64,000 bases of DNA. Origin: Polychytrium aggregatum (Eukaryota; Chytridiomycota; Chytridiomycetes; Polychytriales). The DNA is taken from the NCBI RefSeq assembly GCF_025602895.1, contig NW_026516232.1:372001-436000 (forward strand), given 5' to 3'. A program made the position numbers and the translations under genes. Under the pieces are notes generated by a model. The model was not told the origin of the DNA, made no database searches, and saw only the letters and a list, made by a program, of their open reading frames with translations. Shown here piece by piece: positions 42,258-52,973 of this stretch (position 1 is the stretch's first letter; every line of letters begins with the position of its first letter).

Positions 42258-45200
42258 GCGAGGTGGTCTGTTCGGCGATACGAACATCTTCCCCCTCTGA
42301 CTCGTCATTATCGGACGATAAGCTTCTTCTTCCGGCCACTCTTATCGTCATGAGTCTTTCTGGCCCGGTCTCCATCTCCCTTTCTGTTTTCATTGATGAT
42401 GGATGTTCCGCTCTTGCCCTCATTGATCCTGCCTTTGCGGATCTCCATAAACTCTCTCTTATCCCTCTTTCTACTCCTTACTCCGTTTCCCTTGCTGATG
42501 GTTCTTCGGCCGGTTTCATTCGTTTCCAAACCGTGCCTTTGACTCTGACCATTGGTTCCCACACCGAGTCGATTTCTTTTCTTGTGACTCGACTCTCCAC
42601 CACTCCCATCACTCTTGGTCTTCCCTGGATGCGCTTGCACAATCCAGTTGTTAATTGGAAGTCCCTCTCCCTTTCATTCTCCGATCCCTCTTGCCTTGCT
42701 GATGGACACATCCTCGCGGATGTCTCTGCTTCTTCCTTGGACACTCCGTCCGCTTCCGGCTCTTCGCCTCCCCCTTCGGGCACTTCGCCTTTGACTCCTC
42801 CCTCCGGTCCTTCCCTTACACCGGTTCCCTCCTTTGGCACTTCGCCTTCCCTTTCTTCCCGCCTTGACTCTGCTTCGCTTTCTGAAGAGCCAACGGCTTT
42901 ATCTTCACCCGACATTGAGCTCGTTAATGCGGCGAGTCTTCTCCGTCTTGCACGGGAAGACAAGCTCGACATTTTCGCTGCCCAAATGGATATCCGTCCT
43001 CCTTCGCCGGAGACGTATCCTACGGTGTCGATAAGGTCCGTGCTCACGACGAAGGTGTATGCCGAGTCTGGCACCCCTGTTGACTCCCGAGGTGTCCCAC
43101 TCAAATACAATGAGTTTGGCGACGTTTTCAGCCTCAAGTCTGACCCTCCTTCTTCCTTGCCTCCTCATCGTCCGTATGACTTGTCTATTGAGTTTGTACG
43201 GACCGAGGATGGAAAGGAACCTCGTTTGCCAAAGCCGGGGAAAGTCTATCCTTTGTCCCCGGCCGAGGAATCTGCTCTTTCGGAGTATCTGACCAACGCC
43301 CTCGCACGTGGTTGGATCTCCAAATCCTCTTCTCCCGTTGGTGCTCCCTGCTTCTTCGTGAAGAAGCCCAATGGTGGTCTTCGCCTTTGCGTCGACTACC
43401 GGGGCCTCAATGCCATCACGAAGAAGAATCGTTACCCTCTTCCCCTCTTCCAGGATCTTCTGGATAAACTTTCTTCTGCCCGCGTCTTCTCACACCTTGA
43501 CCTCCCTGATGCTTACCACTTGGTTCGTGTCAAGAAGGGCGATGAGTGGAAGACTGCTTTTGTTTGTAAATCTGGCTCTTTTGAGTACAATGTTATCCCC
43601 TTTGGTCTTTCAAATGCCCCCGCTGCTTTCCAGTTTTTTATGAACGACATCTTCTCGGACCTCCTTGGTGTCTGTGTTGTCATTTATCTTGACGACATCC
43701 TGATCTTCTCAAAAGATCCCCAGGAGCATGAGGAGCATGTTAAGCTTGTTCTTTCTCGCCTTCGTGAACACTCTCTTAAGGTCAATCCGGCCAAGTGTTC
43801 TTTTGACCTTTCTGAAGTTGATTTTCTCGGCATGATCATCTCTGCCGATGGCATCAAAATGGACCCTGCCAAGGTCGAGGCCGTTTCCCTTTGGCCTGTT
43901 CCCTCTTCTGCTCGCGACATCCAAGTCTTTATTGGTTTCGCAAACTTTTACCGCCGCTTCGTCAAGGACTTTTCCGCACTTGCTCGTCCTTTGACTTCAC
44001 TCACCACCAAATCCTCCACCTTCTCTTGGTCTCCCGAGGCCCAAGAGGCTTTTGATTCTCTTAAACGTTCATTCACTTCCGCACCTATTCTTCGTTACTT
44101 TGATTTCTCCAAACCCGCTGTCATTGAGCCCGATGCTTCTGACTTTGCTCTGGGTGCCGTCCTTTCCCAGTTTGACCCTGACGGCGCTCTTCACCCCGTT
44201 GCTTTTCACTCTCGGCAATTCCGTCCTGCCGAGGTGAACTATGACACCCACGACAAAGAGCTCCTTGCCATTGTCGACTCCTTTACTGCCTGGCGTCATT
44301 ACTTGATGGCTGCCGACCCCGATCATCCCACTCTTGTTTTCTCTGATCACCAGAACCTTACCCGGTTCACTGCCGCTTCCCAACTTTCACGCCGCCAGTT
44401 CCGGTGGGCCCAATTCCTTTCTGATTTTGCTTTTCGCATTTACCACCGCCCTGGTCGCCTCAACACCAAAGCCGATGCTCTCAGTCGCCGTTCTGACTTT
44501 GAGATAAAGCCTGGTGACTCCCTCCACTCCACCAACTTCCTTCAGCTGTTCGAGTCTATTTCTCTCGACAGCATCACCGTCATCGGCTCGGATCCCGATT
44601 TTCTTTCCGAGATTCGAGCTGCCACCCTTTCTTGTTCCCTTCTTTCTGACTTCAACGCCAAACGTCTTGATGGCGATTACTCTTCCCGTGACGGTCTCCT
44701 TTACTTTAAAGACCTGATCGTTGTCCCTTCCCCCGAGCTCCAGCTCAAAGTGTTTGAGCAACGTCACTGCTCCGCTGCCGCTGGTCACTTTGGTCTTGCC
44801 AAGACCGTTGAGCTCATCTCCCGGGACTTTCACTGGCCCCGGCTTCGTAAGTCTGTGCGTCGCTTCATTGCTAATTGTGAAGCGTGCCAGCGAGCCAAGC
44901 CGTCCCGTCACTCCCCTTATGGTTTACTTCACCCTCTCCCCGTTCCTTCCGAACGTTGGTGGGACCTGTCGATGGACTTCATCACGGATCTCCCACCTTC
45001 GAACGGCTTTGACTCGATCTTCGTGGTTAAGGACCGCCTGTCCAAACAAGCACACTTTGTGCCCACCACGAAGACGGTTACAGGCGAGCAAACCGCCGAA
45101 CTCTTCCTCTCCCACATCTTCCGCTTGCATGGTTGTCCCCGGTCTATTGTTTCGGACCGAGGAACTCAGTTTACTTCGGCCTTCTGGAGGCGCTTCAATG

Positions 45201-46042
45201 AGCTTCTGAAGACGAAGATTTCCCTTTCTTCTGCCTTCCACCCCGAGACCGACGGTTCGACCGAGGTTCTCAACCAGGTCATCGAGCAGTATTTGCGTAT
45301 CCATTGCAATTACCTGCAAGACGACTGGACCCTTCACCTTCCCCTTGCCGAGTTCACTTACAACAACTCGGAAAACACCTCCACTGGCATGACTCCCTTC
45401 TTTGCAGTTCATGGCCATCACCCCATTTTTGATCCCTCCATCATCCGTGATCCCTCTGTTGTGCCCTCTGCCGAAGAACGTGTCGACCGACTTCAGACCG
45501 TTCTCGAGGATCTCAAGGCCAACCTCCGGGTTGCCCAAGAGTCCTACACTTTGCAGGCCAACAAATCCCGTCTCCCCACTCCCGACATCTCCGTTGGCGA
45601 CCTCGTTTTTCTTGATCGTCGCCACATCCGCACCCTTCGTCCCTCCAACAAGCTTGATCAGAAAAAGCTTGGCCCCTTTAAAGTTCTTCGCCGCATCAAC
45701 CCCGTTGCCTTTGAACTTAAACTCCCTTCCACACTCAAAGTCCACCCCGTCTTTCATGTATCCCTCCTTGAACCCCGAACGAAGGACATTGTTCCCGAGT
45801 TCACCCAACCTGAACCACCTCCCATTCTTGTTGACTCCCAGGAAGAGTTTGAGGTCGAGACTGTTCTCGATTCTCGGCTCTTCCGTGGTCGCTTACAGTA
45901 CTTGGTTCAGTGGAAGGGCTATTCCGAGACTGACCGGTCTTGGGAGCCCGCTGCCAATGTTTCCCACGCCACTGATCTTGTTGCTGACTTCCACCTTCGC
46001 TATCCCTCAAAGCCGAAGGCGACGCCCGGAGTTCGTCGCTAA
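42167..46042 (+). CDS. pol: D pol polyprotein
   Basis: A 1291-codon open frame, -1 relative to gag and overlapping it, so probably reached by frameshift. It has an N-terminal protease-like region, a Ser/Pro-rich linker, RT (VIYLDDILIFS near residue 507; FANFYRRFVKDFS), RNase H (SDHQNLTRF, ending DALSRR), an integrase zinc-binding region (CEACQRAK), the core (SMDFITDLPP, then HPETDGSTEVLNQ), a GPF module and a chromodomain (FEVETVLDSRLF to VQWKGYS, about 1228-1265). The stop is followed by a purine tract just before the 3' LTR. Confidence 0.92.
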   Translation: MSRQSRCSAVPGSGQTELGKCPQPSSTSQVSEVVCSAIRTSSPSDSSLSDDKLLLPATLIVMSLSGPVSISLSVFIDDGCSALALIDPAFADLHKLSLIPLSTPYSVSLADGSSAGFIRFQTVPLTLTIGSHTESISFLVTRLSTTPITLGLPWMRLHNPVVNWKSLSLSFSDPSCLADGHILADVSASSLDTPSASGSSPPPSGTSPLTPPSGPSLTPVPSFGTSPSLSSRLDSASLSEEPTALSSPDIELVNAASLLRLAREDKLDIFAAQMDIRPPSPETYPTVSIRSVLTTKVYAESGTPVDSRGVPLKYNEFGDVFSLKSDPPSSLPPHRPYDLSIEFVRTEDGKEPRLPKPGKVYPLSPAEESALSEYLTNALARGWISKSSSPVGAPCFFVKKPNGGLRLCVDYRGLNAITKKNRYPLPLFQDLLDKLSSARVFSHLDLPDAYHLVRVKKGDEWKTAFVCKSGSFEYNVIPFGLSNAPAAFQFFMNDIFSDLLGVCVVIYLDDILIFSKDPQEHEEHVKLVLSRLREHSLKVNPAKCSFDLSEVDFLGMIISADGIKMDPAKVEAVSLWPVPSSARDIQVFIGFANFYRRFVKDFSALARPLTSLTTKSSTFSWSPEAQEAFDSLKRSFTSAPILRYFDFSKPAVIEPDASDFALGAVLSQFDPDGALHPVAFHSRQFRPAEVNYDTHDKELLAIVDSFTAWRHYLMAADPDHPTLVFSDHQNLTRFTAASQLSRRQFRWAQFLSDFAFRIYHRPGRLNTKADALSRRSDFEIKPGDSLHSTNFLQLFESISLDSITVIGSDPDFLSEIRAATLSCSLLSDFNAKRLDGDYSSRDGLLYFKDLIVVPSPELQLKVFEQRHCSAAAGHFGLAKTVELISRDFHWPRLRKSVRRFIANCEACQRAKPSRHSPYGLLHPLPVPSERWWDLSMDFITDLPPSNGFDSIFVVKDRLSKQAHFVPTTKTVTGEQTAELFLSHIFRLHGCPRSIVSDRGTQFTSAFWRRFNELLKTKISLSSAFHPETDGSTEVLNQVIEQYLRIHCNYLQDDWTLHLPLAEFTYNNSENTSTGMTPFFAVHGHHPIFDPSIIRDPSVVPSAEERVDRLQTVLEDLKANLRVAQESYTLQANKSRLPTPDISVGDLVFLDRRHIRTLRPSNKLDQKKLGPFKVLRRINPVAFELKLPSTLKVHPVFHVSLLEPRTKDIVPEFTQPEPPPILVDSQEEFEVETVLDSRLFRGRLQYLVQWKGYSETDRSWEPAANVSHATDLVADFHLRYPSKPKATPGVRR

Positions 46043-46054
46043 GGAAGGGGATGA

Positions 46055-46631
46055 TGTTAGGGATAGCTTCTGCTTGTTCTCCACTTTGAATGCACACTTG
46101 GCTGTTCTTTTGCCTTTCTGTTTGTTTGTGTGTAGCCTTGCAGTTCCCCTCCGATTTTCCGCCCTTTGCCTGTCTTTTCCGCTCCTTCCGCACTTCCGTT
46201 TTCCCGCGCTGCTCCGCTTCCTTTGTCTTCTTCGCACGCGCCGGTTTGTTTGTACACGCGCTTTGCTGCGATTGGTTGCAATTCGGCTGCCGGTCATGTG
46301 TCCCCCCACCGGTGACTCATGACCTGCCTGACCGCCCCGATCTCTTGTTCATCTCGCACGCATTTGCCCCAACCTTATACTTGACCAATCCGCTTCTTGG
46401 ATGTTGAGTCACATTGCTTCGCCTTTGCACGTTTCTCCTGCCAGGTGCTTCGCTTTTGCTTGCGCCTCTCTCGCTTTGGTTCTCTGCCTGTCTCGGTGGT
46501 CCTTCTCGGCCCTCGTTCGTGCATCGCCCCCTTCGCCCTGCTCGATCGCCCACTTTTCCCTCCCTTGGCCGCCCTTCGCTGCCAAGTCCGGACTTGTCTA
46601 TAAATAGCCTGACCCCCGCGATGTGTAGTCG
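46055..46631 (+). repeat. 3' LTR of D, first piece
   Basis: The first 577 bp of the D LTR, up to the C1 target site (AGTCG). The target lies in the 30-nt spacer between the TATA box and the predicted RNA start. Confidence 0.94.
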
Positions 46632-47212
46632 TGTCAAGACTGGACAACGGGGCAAGCAGGGAAGCGCGCAAGAGTCCTAATGCAAGACTCGAACGTAGGG
46701 AGAGGAGCGGGGACTGGACTGGGACACAGAGTGTCAAGTGTGAAGCCAAAGTTTTATTCTAGATCCAAGGCTTAGGATACTAAAAATACAAAGTGGCAAG
46801 ACGAAGGCAAAAGACAGAGGCTGGTCGGAGGGCTATTTATGCGAGCGCCAAGGATCGACGTTGCAGAGCGAGGGGGCAGGAGCGAAGCAGCGGCGGGGAG
46901 GGCGAAGCAGCGAGCGAAGCAGGTGGCGGCCGTGACTCGGGATCCGTGAGTCAGCGGGCGTCAGTGGCGGCGGCATGGCGGCGCCAAGGCGTCAGGCGGC
47001 GTCGAGGCGGCGTCGTGGGCGTAACCCACGACCAACAGCAAGGAAGCGGGAACGGAACACAGACAGCGCGCGTGCTGGCGGGAAGACAACAAGGCAGCAC
47101 AGCGCGGGAAACAAACAAACAGAAGGAAGGGAAAGCGCTAAGGCAGGCAAACAGAAAGGAAAGGGCAAAGGCAAAGGAAGGAAGAGGGCAAAGGCAGAGG
47201 GTGTTCATGACA
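46632..47212 (-). repeat. 3' LTR of C1
   Basis: 581 bp, TGTCAAGACTGG to GTTCATGACA on the plus strand, directly next to the pol stop and its purine tract. Confidence 0.95.
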
Positions 47213-50200
47213 CTACCCCCCTCTCAAGGCCCGAGCTCCGAGAGGGCCAGGCTTCGAGGGATGAGAGGAGTGGTAGGCTGCGACAGGCTCCGGACAATGT
47301 GCAAGATTGCTGGCGGGCTCCCAGGTGCAATCCATCACCGTGTAGCCACGCCAGTGCACAAGATACTGGAGCTTACCTCGGAACAGCCTGGAGTCCAGGA
47401 TCTGTTCGACTTCCCATTCGTCGTGGCCGTCGACTTGGATGGGTGGAGGGGGCGGGATGATTCGACCTGGGATCTTGTCATCGGCGGCAGGCTCGAGGAG
47501 GGAGACGTGGAACACCGGATGGATGCGCATGGACGAGGGCAAGTCCAACTTGAAAGCGCGGGAACCGACTTGAGCGACGATCTTGAACGGCCCAAGCTTG
47601 GTGTGGTCGAGCTTGGCCGTGGGTCGCTGGGTCTTGATGTTCTTGGCGGAGAGCCAAACTCGGTCTCCAATCTTGAACGGAGGGGAAGGGGAGTGGCCGG
47701 GGTCGTAGAACTTGGCTTGGGAGTCCTGGGCAAGGGCGATGTTGAACTTGAGTTCATCGTGGAGGGAGTGAATGGCTCGGGCTTGATCGTCGGCGACGGA
47801 GGCATTCTTGGTGGTGCGGGGAAGGGCGACGGAAAAACGAGGGTGGTAGCCGGTGTAGGCAAAGAAGGGGGAGCAGCCGAGGGTTGCTTGAGAGGTGTTG
47901 TTGTAGGTGAACTCGGCGTGAGGGAGAAGCTGGGCCCAGTCGTCTTGCTGGAAGTTGATGAAGCAGCGGAGGTACTGCTCGAGGATGGCGTTGACCCGCT
48001 CGGTCTGGCCGTCGGTCTGCGGATGGAACGCAGTCGACATCTTGTGCTTGATCTTGAGGCGGGTCAGGACGGCTTGGAAGAACTTGGAGGCAAAGGTAGA
48101 TCCTCGGTCTGAGACGATATCGTCTGGAAGACCGTGCTTGGTGAAGACGTGCTCGACAAACATCCGAGCAGTGTCCTCGGCGTTGGCCTCGTTGCTTGAC
48201 GGGACGAAGTGGGCCATCTTGGTGAAGCGGTCGACAAACACACAGATGGCTGTGTGTCCAGAGGACTCGGGAAGCTGGGTGATGAAGTCGACGGAGACAG
48301 AAGACCAAGGGCGATCGGGAACAGGGAGCGAGGCAAGGAGTCCGTAGGGCTTGTGACGGGAGTGCTTGTTCCGCTGGCAGGTGTCGCATCCGGAGACATA
48401 CTCCTTGATGTAGCGACGCATGGTCGGCCAGTGGAAGGTCCGGGAGACGAGCTCGAAGGTCTTGGCGACGCCGAAGTGGCCGGCGGTCGGCGAGTCGTGG
48501 CACTCGACGAGAATCTTGCGCTTGAGCTCGGGAACATCGGGGACGCAGACGAGACCTTCAAAGAGCAGAAGGTCGTTGTCGACGGAGTAGCCGGGACAGG
48601 AGGCAGGGTTCTTGAGGACTTGGGACAGGATCGGACCAAAGGTAGAGTCCTTCTTGAGGTTTGACTTGATGAGGGCGGCGATATCCTCGGACTCGGGGGC
48701 AACGGGAACAGCTCGGAGGGCGGAAACGAAGAGTTTTGGTGGCAGCAGGGTCTGGGTGTTCGGGGAGCTACGAGAGTCACCCCCCTCCTTAGGGAACTTG
48801 TCCTTGCGGGAGAGGGCGTCGGCGGCATTGTTGAGGGTTCCGGGTCGATACCTGATGACGAAGTTGTAATCGCCAAGGATCTCGGACCAACGGACTTGGC
48901 GACGGCTGAGGTTGCGGGAGGTCTGGAAGTATTCGAGGTTCTTGTGGTCGGTGACGACCTCGGTGGCTTGGGAGGAGAACTCGAGGTAGTGTCTCCATTG
49001 CTTGAAGGCTGCGACGATGGCGAGAAGTTCCTTATCATAGATTTGATAATTCATTTCCGCATCGAGCAGCTTCCGGGAGTAGAAAGCCACGGGGTGCAGG
49101 AGGCCTTCGTCGTCGCGCTGACTGAGAACAGCGCCAAGAGCATAGTCAGATGCGTCGGCTTCGATGACGCACTGACGCTCGGGGTCGAAGTGGCGGAGGA
49201 CAGGACCGGTGCTCAGGCATTCCTTAAGCTTCAGGAATGACGTTTGAGCCGAGGGAGACCAGGAGAACTTGATGTCCTTCTTCAGGAGGTCCGTCAGCGG
49301 GGTGGCGATCTTGGAGTAGTCCTTGACGAACCGACGGTAGAAGTTCGCCAGGCCGAGGAAGACTTGGATGTCGTGGGCAGATCGGGGGATCTCCCACTCC
49401 TGGATGGCCTTGACCTTGTCGGGATCCATGGAGATTCCATCGGGCGAGATGATGAACCCGAGGAAGGCGACGGAGGACTGGTCGAACTCACACTTTTCAA
49501 GCTTGAGTGAGAGTCCGGCGTCTTGGAGCTTGGTCAGGACTTTCTTGACATGAGCCTCGTGCTCGGCAGGATCGGAGGAGTAGATGAGGATGTCGTCCAG
49601 GTAGACGACCACGAACTGGTCAAGGTATTCTCGGAGGACATCGTTGACGAAGGCTTGGAACGAGGCAGGAGCGTTGGTCAAGCCGAACGGCATGACGTTG
49701 TACTCGAAATGGCCGTAGCGGCAGCGGAAGGCCGTCTTCCACTCTTCACCTTCAGCGATGCGCAAAAGGTTGTATGCGCCTCGCATGTCGAGCTTGGTGA
49801 AGATCTTGGCCTTGCCGAGGTTGTCGAACGTCTCGGCAATCAGAGGAAGGGGACAGCGGTTCGGCACGGTGATCTTGTTCAGGGCCCGGTAGTCGACGCA
49901 GAGACGGAGGGAGCCATCCTTCTTCTTGACGAACAGGACTGGGGCACCGGCAGGGGACTCGGAACGGCGGATGAAACCCTTGGAGAGGTTCTCTTGGATG
50001 TAGGTGTGGAGGGCGTCCATCTCCGGCTTGGAGAGGTTGTAGACGGGCCCAAACGACGGAGACGCACCTTCGACCAACGGGATCGTGTGGTCGTAAGGGC
50101 GGTGCTGGGGGAGCTTGTCGGCCTCGGACTTGGAAAACACCTTGGCAAAGGACGAGTACTTGGAGGGGACAGAGGGCTCGGCCTTGGGCTTGGCTCCAGC

Positions 50201-50893
50201 GTCGACGGAGCAGAGGGACAGGACTCGGGCAGCATCCAAGAGGAACACTTCCAGGCCTTCCTTCTGGACGGCGTGCTGGAAGGGGATGCTGCCGATCAGG
50301 CTGACGCTGGGCAGGGACTGGGTCTTGGTCTTGGTCTTTGGGACGGCAGGAGGCAAGGCAGGACTGGGCTTGGGCACGGCAGGAGGCAAGGCAGGGAGGA
50401 TCTCGGGCTCGGCTGGGGACTCGGCTGGGGACTTGGCAGGAACAATCTTGGACTCGGGCAGGGACACGGCAGGCTCGGCGGGGACCTCAGCAGGGGACTC
50501 GGCAGGGCTGGACCTAGAGGACTGTGGCTCGGGAGAGAACGGGGAGGCCAAACTGTGGATAGAGGTGCAAGGCAAGAAAATAGAGTCATGGTGCCAGTCA
50601 AAGTAGGGTTTGTGTTTCTTGATCCAATCCATACCCAAGATGATCGGGTATGAAGCCAAGGGAATCAGCGCGAACGAGATTTGTTCATAGTGGCTGATGC
50701 CTGTGATCATAGAAACACAAACTCCAAGACTAGACTCCATCGAAGAACCATCGGCAAGAGTGATGACGAAAGAAGTTTCAAAGGTGGGGAGAGCGTGGGT
50801 TGCGGCGAATCCAGTGTCCATAAACGAAGTAACCGCGCCGGTATCGATCATGGCGGTTGCCCGTATGGACTCTGGACCGCACAGCAGAGTCAC
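47213..50893 (-). CDS. pol: C1 pol polyprotein
   Basis: 1226 open codons. Protease ([11 protein letters not shown] near residue 16), an Ala/Glu/Pro-rich linker, RT ([11 protein letters not shown] near 431), RNase H (TDHKNLEYF, ending DALSRKD), integrase zinc-binding region (CDTCQRNK), core (SVDFITQLPE, then HPQTDGQTERVNA), a GPF module (LGPFKIVAQVG) and chromodomain (WEVEQILDSRLF to VHWRGYT, about 1153-1190). The frame is -1 relative to gag. The first codon shown is GTG about 190 bp after the gag stop, so the N-terminus is uncertain. The TAG stop lies inside the purine tract and adjoins the LTR. Confidence 0.93.
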   Translation of the reverse strand: MTLLCGPESIRATAMIDTGAVTSFMDTGFAATHALPTFETSFVITLADGSSMESSLGVCVSMITGISHYEQISFALIPLASYPIILGMDWIKKHKPYFDWHHDSIFLPCTSIHSLASPFSPEPQSSRSSPAESPAEVPAEPAVSLPESKIVPAKSPAESPAEPEILPALPPAVPKPSPALPPAVPKTKTKTQSLPSVSLIGSIPFQHAVQKEGLEVFLLDAARVLSLCSVDAGAKPKAEPSVPSKYSSFAKVFSKSEADKLPQHRPYDHTIPLVEGASPSFGPVYNLSKPEMDALHTYIQENLSKGFIRRSESPAGAPVLFVKKKDGSLRLCVDYRALNKITVPNRCPLPLIAETFDNLGKAKIFTKLDMRGAYNLLRIAEGEEWKTAFRCRYGHFEYNVMPFGLTNAPASFQAFVNDVLREYLDQFVVVYLDDILIYSSDPAEHEAHVKKVLTKLQDAGLSLKLEKCEFDQSSVAFLGFIISPDGISMDPDKVKAIQEWEIPRSAHDIQVFLGLANFYRRFVKDYSKIATPLTDLLKKDIKFSWSPSAQTSFLKLKECLSTGPVLRHFDPERQCVIEADASDYALGAVLSQRDDEGLLHPVAFYSRKLLDAEMNYQIYDKELLAIVAAFKQWRHYLEFSSQATEVVTDHKNLEYFQTSRNLSRRQVRWSEILGDYNFVIRYRPGTLNNAADALSRKDKFPKEGGDSRSSPNTQTLLPPKLFVSALRAVPVAPESEDIAALIKSNLKKDSTFGPILSQVLKNPASCPGYSVDNDLLLFEGLVCVPDVPELKRKILVECHDSPTAGHFGVAKTFELVSRTFHWPTMRRYIKEYVSGCDTCQRNKHSRHKPYGLLASLPVPDRPWSSVSVDFITQLPESSGHTAICVFVDRFTKMAHFVPSSNEANAEDTARMFVEHVFTKHGLPDDIVSDRGSTFASKFFQAVLTRLKIKHKMSTAFHPQTDGQTERVNAILEQYLRCFINFQQDDWAQLLPHAEFTYNNTSQATLGCSPFFAYTGYHPRFSVALPRTTKNASVADDQARAIHSLHDELKFNIALAQDSQAKFYDPGHSPSPPFKIGDRVWLSAKNIKTQRPTAKLDHTKLGPFKIVAQVGSRAFKLDLPSSMRIHPVFHVSLLEPAADDKIPGRIIPPPPPIQVDGHDEWEVEQILDSRLFRGKLQYLVHWRGYTVMDCTWEPASNLAHCPEPVAAYHSSHPSKPGPLGARALRGG

Positions 50894-51081
50894 AGCGAGG
50901 GAGGGCTGACGTTGGATGTCAGGCTCGGGAGGCGAAGACGAAGAAGCAAGAGCGGTGGAAACGGTGGCAATGGTGACGGGGGCAAGATGGCAAAAGGCAG
51001 AAGAGTGATTTACCGTGGAGACATTTACAGGAGGAAGATTTATGACATGATTGACGCCTAGGAAAGCTCCTCCGACCTTTT

Positions 51082-52320
51082 CTAGGCAGAGAAGTTTTCC
51101 TGGTCGTCAAGTTTATTCACATCAACGACAGCCAAAGAAGCATCGATGGCAGCCAAGCGGGAGGATGCCTTATTGGGGCAGCGAGGGGCAATGTGCCCTT
51201 CCTGCTTGCAATAAAAGCAACGATTAGCAGCACGGAGGGCGGCCTTGTCCTCGGCGGTCAGCCTGCGAGCGGAAGCCTGGCTGAGGTCCATGGGCTGGGG
51301 AACGTTGAAGGCTTGAGCGGGGCGAGGAGGAGGAGCAGGAGCGAAGGGACGAGGAGCCGGACGGAAAGGGAGAGGAGCCGGACGAGCAGGAGCAGGAGCA
51401 GGAGCGGAGCGGTGGTTGGGACGGCGGGAGCGTTGGTCCTCCTGGCGGTTGTCGATGGCGATCGCCGCTTGCATGAGATCTTCGAGGTTGTCGAAGGAGC
51501 GGCGGGAGAGTTCATCTTGAACCGAGGGCTTGAGTCCACTCTCGAAGTGGAACATGAGAGGGTCTTGGGACCAAGTGACGAGGTGGACGGCTTGGCGGCG
51601 GTACTCGGCGGCATAGGCGGCGGCGGAGGTGACTTGGTAAAGCCTGACCATCTCGCGAGCAGCGGCGATGGTGGGCTGGACCTGGCCAAAGGCAGCACGG
51701 AGCCACTCGGAGAAACCGGCAAAGTCACGGATGGCAGGGGGAGAGCACTCGGGGTCTCTCTCCAACTGATCGATGTACGGCTGCATGTAGTCTGCAGCAG
51801 TACCATCGAGATAGGATAAGGCGTAAAACACCTTATCCCTTTCAGTCTGGAAGAGGGGAGGGTTGGACACGAAGGCCAGTCTGCAATGCGAGAGGAAGGC
51901 ATTGCAGCGGCTCGGGTCCTTACCAGAGAAGCGGTCGGGAGGACCTATCTGCCTGGTGGCAGAGTTGCGACCAGCAGAGTGATCCTCGGGGTCTTGGGCA
52001 GGATCATCGACGTCGTCAGGTACGCCGAAGTAGGGGCGACCTGCGCGACGGATCGGAGCGGGAGCAGGAACTGGAGGAGGTAGCTGGGCCTGGTAGCTGC
52101 GGAGGGCCTCCTGGACACTGGCGGCGACAACTTGGCGGACATCCTCTTCACGGCGAGCCAGGACCTGGTCCATACGATCGGTGATGCGGTTGAGCGCATC
52201 ATCCTGATCGTGGAGGAACTTGGAAAAGTCCTGGAGAGAACGGGCGTTCTCGGCGGACTGGATAATGACCGCACGGATGGCCTGGAGCTCGGGCTCGGAA
52301 AGGCCAGAAGGGGAAGCCAT
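51082..52320 (-). CDS. gag: C1 Gag
   Basis: 412 codons from ATG 52320 (MASPSGLSEPELQAIRAV). It has a helical N-terminus with possible coiled coil, a capsid-like domain (CRLAFVSNPPLF, KVFYALSYLDGTAADYM), an Arg/Pro/Ala-rich basic linker, and a CCHC knuckle (CFYCKQEGHIAPRC). The frame runs open further upstream into the LTR, but this ATG begins the conserved protein and follows a short leader. Confidence 0.9.
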   Translation of the reverse strand: MASPSGLSEPELQAIRAVIIQSAENARSLQDFSKFLHDQDDALNRITDRMDQVLARREEDVRQVVAASVQEALRSYQAQLPPPVPAPAPIRRAGRPYFGVPDDVDDPAQDPEDHSAGRNSATRQIGPPDRFSGKDPSRCNAFLSHCRLAFVSNPPLFQTERDKVFYALSYLDGTAADYMQPYIDQLERDPECSPPAIRDFAGFSEWLRAAFGQVQPTIAAAREMVRLYQVTSAAAYAAEYRRQAVHLVTWSQDPLMFHFESGLKPSVQDELSRRSFDNLEDLMQAAIAIDNRQEDQRSRRPNHRSAPAPAPARPAPLPFRPAPRPFAPAPPPRPAQAFNVPQPMDLSQASARRLTAEDKAALRAANRCFYCKQEGHIAPRCPNKASSRLAAIDASLAVVDVNKLDDQENFSA

Positions 52321-52381
52321 TGGTAAAAGAGATAGCGAAGGGAACGGGGACAAAAGCTGGGCAAGTGGGGGGTTGTTGAAG

Positions 52382-52390
52382 GTCTTGCCA
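52382..52390 (-). other. C1 self-priming site (PBS)
   Basis: TGGCAAGAC on the minus strand, 2 nt inside the 5' LTR, pairs over 9 nt with the RNA predicted to start at 52563 (GTCTTGCCA). The match is shorter than in A and D, but the positions are the same. C2 has the same site at 39093-39101. Confidence 0.6.
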
Positions 52391-52392
52391 AG

Positions 52393-52973
52393 TGTCAAGA
52401 CTGGACAACGGGGCAAGCAGGGAAGCGCGCAAGAGTCCTAATGCAAGACTCGAACGTAGGGAGAGGAGCGGGGACTGGACTGGGACACAGAGTGTCAAGT
52501 GTGAAGCCAAAGTTTTATTCTAGATCCAAGGCTTAGGATACTAAAAATACAAAGTGGCAAGACGAAGGCAAAAGACAGAGGCTGGTCGGAGGGCTATTTA
52601 TGCGAGCGCCAAGGATCGACGTTGCAGAGCGAGGGGGCAGGAGCGAAGCAGCGGCGGGGAGGGCGAAGCAGCGAGCGAAGCAGGTGGCGGCCGTGACTCG
52701 GGATCCGTGAGTCAGCGGGCGTCAGTGGCGGCGGCATGGCGGCGCCAAGGCGTCAGGCGGCGTCGAGGCGGCGTCGTGGGCGTAACCCACGACCAACAGC
52801 AAGGAAGCGGGAACGGAACACAGACAGCGCGCGTGCTGGCGGGAAGACAACAAGGCAGCACAGCGCGGGAAACAAACAAACAGAAGGAAGGGAAAGCGCT
52901 AAGGCAGGCAAACAGAAAGGAAAGGGCAAAGGCAAAGGAAGGAAGAGGGCAAAGGCAGAGGGTGTTCATGACA
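52393..52973 (-). repeat. 5' LTR of C1
   Basis: 581 bp, with no difference from 46632-47212 noticed by eye. CATAAATAG is at 52602-52594 and AATAAA at 52519-52514 on the minus strand. Confidence 0.95.

Larger units (their letters stand above)
46632..52973 (-). mobile_element. Family C chromovirus, full length (copy C1)
   Basis: A 6342-bp element with 581-bp LTRs, gag and pol, framed by a perfect AGTCG duplication (46627-46631 and 52974-52978). It looks whole and the LTRs look identical. Unlike C2, its LTRs carry a single U3 unit, so C1 and C2 represent two LTR types of one family. Confidence 0.97.

Noticed and set aside
49523-50653. A 376-codon plus-strand open frame with Gly/Leu repeats, also at 30777-31892
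   Set aside because: Antisense to the Ala/Glu/Pro repeat linker and RT of C pol; explained as a shadow.
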